From: Pseudomonadota bacterium
GTDB lineage: Bacteria > Pseudomonadota > Alphaproteobacteria > Acetobacterales > Acetobacteraceae
Assembly (NCBI GenBank): GCA_021808205.1
Contig: JAKBCD010000043.1
Location: forward strand, 1-5,838
Direction: 5' to 3'
DNA: 5,838 nucleotides
Below the pieces are notes generated by a model. That model had not been told where the DNA came from. It searched no databases and saw only the letters and a program-made list of their open reading frames with translations. Of this stretch, positions 1-5,611 are shown in pieces. The position numbers were made by a program, and so were the translations under genes. How positions within the stretch are numbered: position 1 is the stretch's first letter; each line of letters opens with the position of its first letter.

Positions 1-547
1 TGGCTTTTATCAGCTCCGCCTTGGCCTCTGAGGATACAACACCGATCACCTCAACTCCGAGATGTTTGGCCCATTGGCACAGAATCAGCCCCACACCACC
101 GGCCGCCGCGTGCACCAGAATCTTTTGTCCCGGCTGCACTTTAAAGGTGCGGTGCAGCAGGAAATAAGCGGTCAGGCCGCGCAGCATCATCGCCGCGCCG
201 GTTTTGCTGTCGATGCCATCTGGCAGCTTCACCAGCCTGTCGGCGTTGATCACCCGCTCCGTCGCGTAGCTGCCAAGCGAACCGCCGGCATAGGCTACGC
301 GGTCTCCGGGGGCCACGTTGGTTACCTTTTCGCCCACCGCCAGCACCTTGCCGGCGCCCTCTATGCCAAGGGTGGCGGGCAGCGCCGTTTTGTACAGCCC
401 GGTGCGGAAATAAATATCAATGTAATTCACCCCGATCGCCTCATGCCGGATCAGCGCCTCGGCCGGGCCTGGCTGGGGGGTGGGAAGCTGCTCCCATTTC
501 AGCACCTCTGGCCCGCCATGGGCATGGATGCGGATGGCTTTGCTCAT
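1..547 (-). CDS. qor: NADPH:quinone oxidoreductase (zeta-crystallin type), 3' end outside window
   Basis: This is a medium-chain dehydrogenase/reductase of the QOR class. The family reduces quinones with NADPH in the cytoplasm by one-electron or two-electron transfer. The first 182 residues are present and the frame is still open at base 1. The N-terminus reads MSKAIRIHAHGGPEVL, very like E. coli QOR. The GroES-like substrate domain carries the family signature around residues 38-51 (IGVNYIDIYFRTGLY), then GDRVAY at 81-86. The Rossmann fold begins with HAAAGGVG at 146-153, followed by CQWAKHLG. The catalytic-zinc ligands of alcohol dehydrogenases are not seen, as expected for QOR. The ATG overlaps the ogt stop codon as ATGA, so the two genes are probably translationally coupled. 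About 140 residues are missing if the length is normal (about 325). The class is secure; the physiological substrate is unknown. Confidence 0.93.
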   Translation of the reverse strand, partial: MSKAIRIHAHGGPEVLKWEQLPTPQPGPAEALIRHEAIGVNYIDIYFRTGLYKTALPATLGIEGAGKVLAVGEKVTNVAPGDRVAYAGGSLGSYATERVINADRLVKLPDGIDSKTGAAMMLRGLTAYFLLHRTFKVQPGQKILVHAAAGGVGLILCQWAKHLGVEVIGVVSSEAKAELIKA

Positions 548-1005
548 GCCTGGGCCGCCTTGGTCCGGCTTTCCAGCGCCAGCAGCAGGCGTTTGGTCGC
601 CAGCCCGTCGCCGCCGGAATAGCCGCCGATGCCCGCGCTTGCGAGCACCCGGTGGCAGGGGATGAGGATGGGGATGGGGTTGGCGGCGTTGGCGCCGCCG
701 ATGGAACGCGCGCTGCCGCCGGCCTCGCGGGCGAGTGCCGCATAAGAACGGGTTTGCCCGTGCGGAATGGTGCGCAGCGCCGCCCACACCTTGCGGCGGT
801 AGGGTGTGCCCATGGGGTTCAGCGGCAGGTCCGTGGGCAAGGGGGCTTCACCGTCGAAATACGCATCCAGCGCCGCCTTGGCCCGGTGCAGCAAGGGGGA
901 TGGGTCTTGCAGGCTGCCCCAGCCCCATTCCAGCGCCACGATGGCATCATCCTCGGCGAACAGCGTCAGGTCGCCGACCGGCGAGTGCATGGAAAGTACG
1001 GCCAT
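544..1005 (-). CDS. ogt: Methylated-DNA--protein-cysteine S-methyltransferase
   Basis: This enzyme repairs O6-alkylguanine and O4-alkylthymine by moving the alkyl group irreversibly onto its own cysteine. From the ATG at 1005 it is 153 residues, a normal length for a stand-alone Ogt without Ada regulatory domains. The N-terminal RNase H-like part is at about 1-65. The DNA-binding domain follows from GTPYRRKVW (66-74), with SYAALA at 87-92 and the helix-turn-helix arginine finger near R100 (ARSIGGAN). The active site is PCHRV at 116-120 with nucleophile C117, and GGYSGG follows at 127-132. An in-frame ATG at 1035 would add ten residues (MQGALSSLAR). I prefer 1005 because the family's first beta strand starts there, but neither start has a good Shine-Dalgarno. 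It is divergent from the CHAP lipoprotein gene and lies upstream of qor, with an ATGA overlap. The function is clear; the start is less certain. Confidence 0.93.
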   Translation of the reverse strand: MAVLSMHSPVGDLTLFAEDDAIVALEWGWGSLQDPSPLLHRAKAALDAYFDGEAPLPTDLPLNPMGTPYRRKVWAALRTIPHGQTRSYAALAREAGGSARSIGGANAANPIPILIPCHRVLASAGIGGYSGGDGLATKRLLLALESRTKAAQA

Positions 1006-1012
1006 ACGCGCA

Positions 1013-1041
1013 AGGCTAGACAATGCGCCCTGCATGATCAA
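1013..1041 (-). promoter_or_regulatory. Possible sigma70-type promoter for ogt-qor
   Basis: Read on the minus strand, TTGATC (1041-1036) and TAGCCT (1018-1013) lie exactly 17 bases apart and resemble weak -35 and -10 boxes. Transcription would then begin one or two bases before the ogt ATG at 1005, giving a nearly leaderless mRNA. That would fit the lack of a ribosome binding site there. It would also exclude the longer start at 1035. In a GC-rich genome such matches arise by chance, so this is only a candidate. Confidence 0.25.
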
Positions 1042-1068
1042 GCGGGCTTGCGGCGCGGCCGCATGATC
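1032..1068. repeat. Direct repeat GCATGATC plus short inverted repeat in the divergent spacer
   Basis: The octamer GCATGATC occurs at 1032-1039 and again at 1061-1068, a 29-base period. The core TGATC recurs a third time at 1086-1090. Between the two copies lies CAAGCGGGCTTG (1039-1050), with perfect 5-base arms around a GG centre, and the palindrome GCGGCCGC (1055-1062). The stretch is the main non-coding spacer available between ogt and the five-gene rightward run, so an operator is possible. The repeats are short and could be chance. Confidence 0.3.
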
Positions 1069-1075
1069 CGGCAGA

Positions 1076-1600
1076 GTGGCTGCCGTGATCCAGGCGGCAA
1101 GTAGCTGGTTTGATTTGCGCTTCACCCTGCGCCAGGCAACGCGGCTGTCGGCGCTGCTGCTGGCGCTGGCGCTGGGGGCCTGTGCTGGCGGGCCGCGGCT
1201 GCAACCACCGTCGCATTTCGGTACCTCCACCAACCTTTCCTGCGTGCCCTATGCGCGGGATGTCTCGGGCATCCAGCTCAGCGGTGATGCGTATGAATGG
1301 TGGGGCGAGGCGGAGGGGGTGTATCCCCGCGCGCACGCCCCCCGCCTGGGTGCCGTGCTGGTGATGAAACCCCATGGGGCGATGGATGTGGGGCATTTGG
1401 CGGTGGTGACGGCGATTGAATCCCCGCGTGAGGTGCTGGTGACACAGGCCAACTGGCTGCCCGGGCGCATTGAGCATAACCAGCCGGTGGTGGATGTCTC
1501 GCGGGGCAACAACTGGTCCCTGGTGCGGGTGTGGTACGAGCCCGCCCACGCGCTGGGCATCACGCGCTATCCCGCCTATGGCTTCATTCTGCCGAACTGA
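1076..1600 (+). CDS. CHAP-domain lipoprotein, putative peptidoglycan amidase/endopeptidase
   Basis: This is a secreted, probably membrane-anchored protein of the CHAP (cysteine, histidine-dependent amidohydrolase/peptidase) family, which typically cleaves murein peptide or amide bonds. Counted from GTG 1076 (174 residues), a basic segment RFTLRQATR is followed by LSALLLALALGA and a lipobox LGAC, so C36 should be lipidated and the mature protein is about 139 residues. The CHAP domain covers about 52-155. It has the candidate nucleophile C56 (NLSCVPYAR), the general base H107 (VGHLAVV) and a polar third residue near N126 (QANW). The start is uncertain: GTG 1076, GTG 1085 and TTG 1115 are all in frame. 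The frame is closed by a stop at 1064, there is no ATG, and TTG 1115 would give the most usual lipoprotein signal length. murJ begins 13 bases downstream, which suggests an operon. Substrate and true activity are inferred. Confidence 0.85.
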   Translation: MAAVIQAASSWFDLRFTLRQATRLSALLLALALGACAGGPRLQPPSHFGTSTNLSCVPYARDVSGIQLSGDAYEWWGEAEGVYPRAHAPRLGAVLVMKPHGAMDVGHLAVVTAIESPREVLVTQANWLPGRIEHNQPVVDVSRGNNWSLVRVWYEPAHALGITRYPAYGFILPN

Positions 1601-1613
1601 GTAAGAGCGCGGC

Positions 1614-3149
1614 ATGATACGCGGCGCCTTTACCGTTGGAGCCTGGACGATGGCGAGCCGCGTGCTCGGCTTCGCGCGGGACATTCTGATCGCCGCCGTG
1701 ATGGGCACCGGGCCGGTGGCCGATGCGTTTTTCGTTGCTTTACGCCTGCCCAATCTGTTCCGGCGGTTGTTCGGGGAGGGTGCGTTCAACGCCGCCTTCG
1801 TGCCCGCCATCTCCACCATTTTGCACAAGGATGGCTTGAGCGCCGCTACGGAATTCGCCGAGGAGGCAACAGCGGTGATGGCCCTCTGGCTCGGCGGGAT
1901 CACGATTCTCGGCGAGATTTTCATGCCCTGGCTGCTTTATGTGCTGGCCCCGGGCTTCGCCGGGCATGGTGGGCGCTTCGGCTTGGCGGTGGACATGACG
2001 CGGATCATGTTCCCCTATCTGTTCTTCATCTGCCTCACCGCCTTGTTCTCCGGCGTGCTGAACGCGCTCAGCCGCTTCGCGGCGGCGGCGGCGGCGCCGG
2101 TGCTGTTCAATATCTTCATGATCGCGGCGATGCTCTGGTTGGCGCCGCATATGGCCAATCCCGGCTATGCGCTGTCCTGGGGTGTGGTGGTTTCCGGCGT
2201 GGCGCAGATGGCGCTGGTGCTCTGGGCCATCCGCCGGGCGGGTATGCGCTTCATCCGCCCGCGTCTGCATTTTTCGCCATGGATCAGAACCATGTTCCGG
2301 CGCATGGGGCCGGCCTTGCTCGGCGCCGGGGTAACGCAGCTGAATGTCTCTATCGACATCATCATCGCCACTCTGCTGCCCGCCGGGTCGGTTTCGGTTT
2401 TGTATTATGCGGACAGGGTAAACCAGTTGCCGCTGGGCGTCATCGCCACCGCTGCCGGCACGGCGCTGCTGCCCGCGGTGACAAAACATATTGCCCTAGG
2501 TGAGGCGGCGCAGGCCAACACCGCGCTCAACCGCGCGTTCGAATCCGTGCTGATGCTAACCTTGCCCGCCGCCGTGGGGCTTTCCGTCGCGGCGAAGGCG
2601 GTGATGGATGTGGCCTTCGTGCGCGGTGCCTTTACCGCCCATAACGCCGTGCTGGCCGGGCATTCGCTGGCGGCCTTCGCGCTGGGGCTGCCGGTGTTCG
2701 CGCTGGTCAAGATTTTAACCCCCGGCTTTTACGCGCGTGGCGACACGGTAACGCCGCTGAAGATTGGCGTGGCGGCGGTGGCGCTGAATCTGGGGCTGAA
2801 CCTGCTGTTCATGCATCCGTTGAAGGCGGTGGGCCCGGCGCTCGCCACCTCGCTTTCCTCGGCATTCAACGCCGCCTGGCTGTTCGCGCTGCTGGTCCGG
2901 CGCGGGCATTTCAGTTTCGATGCGGCCTCGCTGCGCCGTATTCCGCGCATCCTGCTGGCGGGCGCGATTATGGCCGCGGCTTTGTGGGGCGTTGAACGCT
3001 TCCTGCCGCCGGGGGTGACGAGCCTTCCGCAATTTCTGCTGCTGGTGCTGGTGGGGGCGGTGTTTTATTTCGGCCCAGGCACGCTGCTGAAAGCGTTCGA
3101 CCTGCGGGAGTTCCTGCATATTCTGCGCCGGCGGCGCAAACCGGCGTAA
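1614..3149 (+). CDS. murJ: Lipid II flippase MurJ
   Basis: MurJ is the MOP-superfamily membrane flippase that moves undecaprenyl-linked lipid II across the inner membrane for peptidoglycan synthesis. At 511 residues it is the normal length, and hydrophobic segments run along the whole protein, consistent with the usual 14 helices. By position it keeps the residues known to be important in E. coli MurJ: R16 and R22 (R18 and R24), D37 (D39), R50 (R52), and D267-R268 of YYADR (D269-R270). The N-terminal signature DAFFVALRLPNLFRRLFGEGAF is complete from residue 37. The C-terminus ends in a basic cytoplasmic tail, RRRRKPA. The E. coli E273 position is Q271 here, which I recall as common in alphaproteobacteria. 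A weak AAGAG lies six bases before the ATG. The gene starts 13 bases after the CHAP gene, and its TAA shares a base with an ATG in frame with trpS. The identification is secure. Confidence 0.96.
   Translation: MIRGAFTVGAWTMASRVLGFARDILIAAVMGTGPVADAFFVALRLPNLFRRLFGEGAFNAAFVPAISTILHKDGLSAATEFAEEATAVMALWLGGITILGEIFMPWLLYVLAPGFAGHGGRFGLAVDMTRIMFPYLFFICLTALFSGVLNALSRFAAAAAAPVLFNIFMIAAMLWLAPHMANPGYALSWGVVVSGVAQMALVLWAIRRAGMRFIRPRLHFSPWIRTMFRRMGPALLGAGVTQLNVSIDIIIATLLPAGSVSVLYYADRVNQLPLGVIATAAGTALLPAVTKHIALGEAAQANTALNRAFESVLMLTLPAAVGLSVAAKAVMDVAFVRGAFTAHNAVLAGHSLAAFALGLPVFALVKILTPGFYARGDTVTPLKIGVAAVALNLGLNLLFMHPLKAVGPALATSLSSAFNAAWLFALLVRRGHFSFDAASLRRIPRILLAGAIMAAALWGVERFLPPGVTSLPQFLLLVLVGAVFYFGPGTLLKAFDLREFLHILRRRRKPA
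2079..2096 (+). repeat. (GCG)6 trinucleotide run inside murJ
   Basis: Six consecutive GCG codons encode six alanines at MurJ residues 155-160, between the ALSRF segment and PVLFNIFMI. The corresponding E. coli stretch, as I recall it, is not a pure alanine run. An in-frame triplet tract could gain or lose codons by slippage without breaking the reading frame, but it is short and fits the genome's GC-rich alanine codon use. Confidence 0.6.
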
Positions 3150-3163
3150 TGCCTTCACGAGAC

Positions 3164-3168
3164 GGAGA
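3164..3168 (+). promoter_or_regulatory. Shine-Dalgarno that decides the trpS start
   Basis: GGAGA lies ten bases upstream of the ATG at 3179, while the in-frame ATG at 3149, overlapping the murJ stop, has no purine-rich site before it. This favours 3179 as the trpS start, and the resulting protein has the usual family length and N-terminus. Confidence 0.6.
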
Positions 3169-3178
3169 TACACAAACC

Positions 3179-4183
3179 ATGGCCCGCATCTTCTCAGGCA
3201 TCCAGCCCACAGGCGTTGCCACGCTTGGCAATTATCTGGGCGCGTTGCGCAACTGGGTGGCCCTGCAGCAGGGGCAGGATGAGTGCATCTATTGCCTGGT
3301 GGATCTGCACGCCATTACCACCTTCCAGGAACCCGCCGCCCTGCGGGAACAAACCTACACCATGGCTGCCCTGTTGCTGGCCTGCGGGATAGAGCCTGAA
3401 CGCTCCATCCTGTTCCATCAATCCGCTGTTTCCGCCCATGCGCGCCTGGCCTGGATATTCAACTGCGTCGCCCGCATGGGCTGGCTGAAGCGCATGACCC
3501 AGTTCAAGGACAAGGCGGGCAAGAACCAGGAGGAAGTTTCCACCGGGCTGTTCGTGTACCCGAACCTGATGGCCGCCGACATCCACGCCTATCACGCCAC
3601 CAAGGTGCCGGTGGGGGACGACCAGCTCCAGCATATCGAGCTCGCGAACGATATCGCCGAGAAGTTCAACCATGATTTCGGTGTGAGCTTCTTTCCGCGT
3701 ATCGAGCCGCTGATTTTGAAGGAGACGGCGCGGGTGATGAGCCTGCGGGACGGGACCAGGAAAATGTCCAAATCCGACCCGTCCGATCAGTCGCGCATCA
3801 ACATGACGGACGATGCCGATGCCATCGCCCAGAAAATCCGCAAGGCGAAAACCGACCCGGCGCCGCTGCCGGACAATGTTGCCGCTTTGGCGGACCGGCC
3901 AGAGGCGCGCAATCTGCTCGGCATTTTCGCCGCCGTTTCCGGCGAGAGCCAGGAGGCGCTGCTGGCGCGCTTTGCGGGGTCGGGTTTCGGGCCGTTCAAG
4001 AATGCGCTGGCCGAGGCGCTGGTGGCGCATGTGGAGCCGATTGCCCGCCGCACGCGCGATTATCTGGCTGACAAAGCCGAGCTGGACCGGATTCTGCAGA
4101 AAGGTGCCGCCAAAGCCGCCGCCATCGCCGGGCCGGTCACGGATGAGGCGGAGCGGATCGTCGGTTTCCTGCCGCGCGCCTGA
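3179..4183 (+). CDS. trpS: Tryptophanyl-tRNA synthetase
   Basis: This class Ic aminoacyl-tRNA synthetase activates tryptophan with ATP and charges tRNA-Trp in the cytoplasm. From ATG 3179 it is 334 residues, the typical length. The N-terminus MARIFSGIQPTG leads into the HIGH-equivalent TLGN at 15-18, then DLHA at 42-45 and the substrate-pocket segments YPNLMAADIHAY (127-138) and GDDQ (146-149). The ATP-binding loop KMSKS is at 195-199. The C-terminal anticodon-recognition half is helical and intact. An ATG at 3149, sharing the last base of the murJ stop, would prepend ten polar residues (MPSRDGDTQT). I rejected it on ribosome-site and length grounds, though it may assist coupling with murJ. 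No leader peptide, T-box or attenuator is visible upstream, so trpS probably relies on upstream transcription. The murJ-trpS order is familiar in alphaproteobacteria. Confidence 0.97.
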   Translation: MARIFSGIQPTGVATLGNYLGALRNWVALQQGQDECIYCLVDLHAITTFQEPAALREQTYTMAALLLACGIEPERSILFHQSAVSAHARLAWIFNCVARMGWLKRMTQFKDKAGKNQEEVSTGLFVYPNLMAADIHAYHATKVPVGDDQLQHIELANDIAEKFNHDFGVSFFPRIEPLILKETARVMSLRDGTRKMSKSDPSDQSRINMTDDADAIAQKIRKAKTDPAPLPDNVAALADRPEARNLLGIFAAVSGESQEALLARFAGSGFGPFKNALAEALVAHVEPIARRTRDYLADKAELDRILQKGAAKAAAIAGPVTDEAERIVGFLPRA

Positions 4184-4199
4184 AGGCTATGGTGCCAGC

Positions 4200-4736
4200 A
4201 TGGTCTGGAAAAAAATCGCCCGGCATCTGCTCTCCCGCGCCGTACCGCCCAGCGCCCCGGATGCGGCGCTGGTTAAAGCCCTGCGCGCCCGGCTGGAAGC
4301 GGCGGGGCAGAACAAGCTGGGGCGGGCGCTGGCAATTCGTCATGTGGCCACCGGAAGCTGCAATGGCTGCGAGCTGGAGCTGCGCGCCACCCAGAACCTC
4401 ATCTATGACCTCACTCAATATGGCTTAAGCTTCACCCCCAGTCCGCGCCATGCGGATATTCTGCTGATCACCGGGGTTGCGGGCGTGAATATGCGTGAAG
4501 CGGTGGCCCAGGCCCGCGCCGCCATGCCAGACCCGGTTTTTGTAGTGGCAGTGGGCGATTGCGCGGTGGATGGCGGGGTGTTCAAAGGCTCCCCCGCTGT
4601 TTCGGGCGGGGCGGATGCGTTTCTGCCGGTAGATCTGGTGATTGCCGGTTGCGCCCCCACGCCGGTACAGATCATTCAAGGGCTGCTGGCGCTGGTGGAA
4701 GCGCATGGGCAGAGCGTGCGCGCGGTTGCCGGCTGA
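4200..4736 (+). CDS. HycG/NuoB-family [4Fe-4S] protein, orphan hydrogenase small-subunit-like
   Basis: This 178-residue protein belongs to the complex I 20 kDa subunit family. It is closer to the small subunit of group 4 [NiFe] hydrogenases (HycG/HyfI) than to NuoB: it has CNGCELEL (C54, C57), whereas NuoB has adjacent cysteines. The other two ligands of a proximal [4Fe-4S] cluster are also present, C121 in VGDCAVDGGVF and C151 in AGCAPTP, so cluster binding is likely. PSPRHADILLITG (80-92) matches HycG almost word for word. Residues 1-45 form a basic, helix-prone N-terminus with no signal peptide. Unusual points are GCAPTP instead of GCPPTP and TGVAGVNM where the family has a TGxVTxxM-like motif. 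It starts 16 bases after trpS, with GAAGG rather far (13 bases) from the ATG. No large subunit, membrane subunit or maturation gene is in the window. The family is secure; the role (a partner encoded elsewhere, or an independent electron carrier) is unknown. Confidence 0.88.
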   Translation: MVWKKIARHLLSRAVPPSAPDAALVKALRARLEAAGQNKLGRALAIRHVATGSCNGCELELRATQNLIYDLTQYGLSFTPSPRHADILLITGVAGVNMREAVAQARAAMPDPVFVVAVGDCAVDGGVFKGSPAVSGGADAFLPVDLVIAGCAPTPVQIIQGLLALVEAHGQSVRAVAG

Positions 4737-5598
4737 GGCGGTGCATGTCATCGGCGCCGGGGGGCGTTCAGGCGCGGCCTTGTGCCGGGCGCTGCTGGCG
4801 CGGGGTATTCCGGTTGTGCCGGTGGTGCGGAACGCGGCGCGGCTGCCAGCGGATATCGCCGCGCAATCGCCGCCCCCGCGCATCGCCGATCTCACCGGCC
4901 CCGAATCCCAGCTTTGCGCCGCGCTTGCCGGGGCACGCTTTATCATCAGCACGGCCCACGCCTCGCATATTCCGGCACTTCTCCGGGCTACACCGCCGGA
5001 AACGGTGCTCATTGGCCTCGGCTCCACGCGTAAATTCACTCGTTGGCCAGATAAACATGGCAATGGCGTGTTGCGCGGGGAAAAGGCCCTGCTGGAATCA
5101 GGCCGGCGGGGGATGTTGCTGCACCCGACCATGATCTATGGCGCCGAGGGTGAGAATAATGTCCAGCGTTTGGCGGCCCTGCTGCGCCGCTTGCCCGTGG
5201 TGCCGCTGCCAAATGGTGGGCGCGCCCTGGTGCAGCCGATTCATCAAGACGACGTGACGCGCTGCCTGCTGGCGGCCCTTGGCCTGGCGCAAAGCGGGGC
5301 GTTGGAGGGTCCGCAATCTCTCGTCATCGCCGGGCCGCACCCAATGGAATATCGCGATTTCGCGGCGGCGGTGGCGCGCGCGGCGGGGTTCAAAATGCCG
5401 CCGGTCATCCCGGTTCCGGCGGCTCTGCTGATGGCGGCCGCGCCGCTTTTGCGCGTTCTGCCGCGCTTGCCCAAAATCGGGCGCGGCGAAATCCGCCGCC
5501 TGCTGGAGGACAAAGCCTTCGACACCGGCCCGATGGAAACAATCCTGTCCGTTACCCCCCGGTCCCTGGAGGACGGGCTGCGCGGCTTGTTCGGGTAA
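4705..5598 (+). CDS. NAD(P)-binding SDR/epimerase-like protein, atypical
   Basis: This is an extended or atypical short-chain dehydrogenase of the NDUFA9 / sugar-epimerase-like type; the substrate is unknown. From ATG 4705 (297 residues) the Rossmann fold starts with VHVIGAGGRSG, giving G17-x2-G20-x2-G23, and VVRNAARL at 40-47 may select the cofactor. Later landmarks are ISTAHASH (81-88), LLHPTMIYG (138-146), VQPIHQDDV (176-184) and a C-terminal part with RRLLEDKAF (264-272) and PRSLEDGL (285-292). A classical Y-x3-K catalytic pair is not evident: the expected region has KFTRWPDKHGN and then GEKALL. Two starts are plausible. ATG 4705 overlaps the iron-sulfur gene by 32 bases and has GGTGGAAG at good spacing. 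GTG 4741 avoids the overlap but has GAGG only two bases away and a clipped first strand. Cotranscription with the iron-sulfur gene is likely. The fold is secure, the function is not. Confidence 0.83.
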   Translation: MGRACARLPAEAVHVIGAGGRSGAALCRALLARGIPVVPVVRNAARLPADIAAQSPPPRIADLTGPESQLCAALAGARFIISTAHASHIPALLRATPPETVLIGLGSTRKFTRWPDKHGNGVLRGEKALLESGRRGMLLHPTMIYGAEGENNVQRLAALLRRLPVVPLPNGGRALVQPIHQDDVTRCLLAALGLAQSGALEGPQSLVIAGPHPMEYRDFAAAVARAAGFKMPPVIPVPAALLMAAAPLLRVLPRLPKIGRGEIRRLLEDKAFDTGPMETILSVTPRSLEDGLRGLFG

Positions 5599-5611
5599 GC
5601 GGACCCTTTTT
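5593..5611 (+). terminator. Possible weak intrinsic terminator between convergent genes
   Basis: GGGT (5593-5596) can pair with ACCC (5603-5606) around a six-base loop, followed by five T residues (5607-5611), the layout of a rho-independent terminator for the rightward genes. The stem is only four base pairs and contains the first base of the upstream gene's TAA, so it would be weak. On the opposite strand the same stem lacks a U-tract. Confidence 0.3.

Noticed and set aside
62..622. Plus-strand open frame of 186 codons at the left edge
   Set aside because: It is antisense to qor and the end of ogt, both identified by strong motifs.
1055..1062. GCGGCCGC palindrome as a regulatory site
   Set aside because: An eight-base GC-only palindrome is expected often in this composition; on its own it is not evidence of an operator.
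1016..1924. Long open frame on the minus strand (302 codons) opposite the CHAP gene and the start of murJ
   Set aside because: Its translation is low-complexity and Arg/Pro/Gln/His-rich, with no recognisable domain, and it lies opposite two well-identified genes. It is the usual antisense shadow of GC-rich codon use.
1740..2489. Minus-strand open frame of 249 codons inside murJ
   Set aside because: The composition (Arg, Gln, His, Glu) is typical of an antisense read of hydrophobic membrane-protein codons; murJ on the other strand is unambiguous.
3194..4030. Minus-strand open frame of 278 codons opposite trpS
   Set aside because: It lies entirely opposite a clear trpS with intact motifs, its product is rich in Gly, Arg, Gln and His without any family signature, and it has no ribosome site I can support.
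3813..4199. In-frame upstream extension of the iron-sulfur gene into trpS
   Set aside because: The extension is Arg/Pro/Trp-rich out-of-frame trpS sequence; homology to HycG begins only after the ATG at 4200.
4642..4704. Longer start for the SDR-like gene
   Set aside because: The extra residues are an out-of-frame read of the iron-sulfur gene, precede the Rossmann fold and look unlike any SDR N-terminus.
4200..4736. Calling the iron-sulfur gene nuoB, the complex I subunit
   Set aside because: The CxxC spacing, instead of adjacent cysteines, and the close HycG-like stretches point to the group 4 hydrogenase branch; complex I genes are absent around it.
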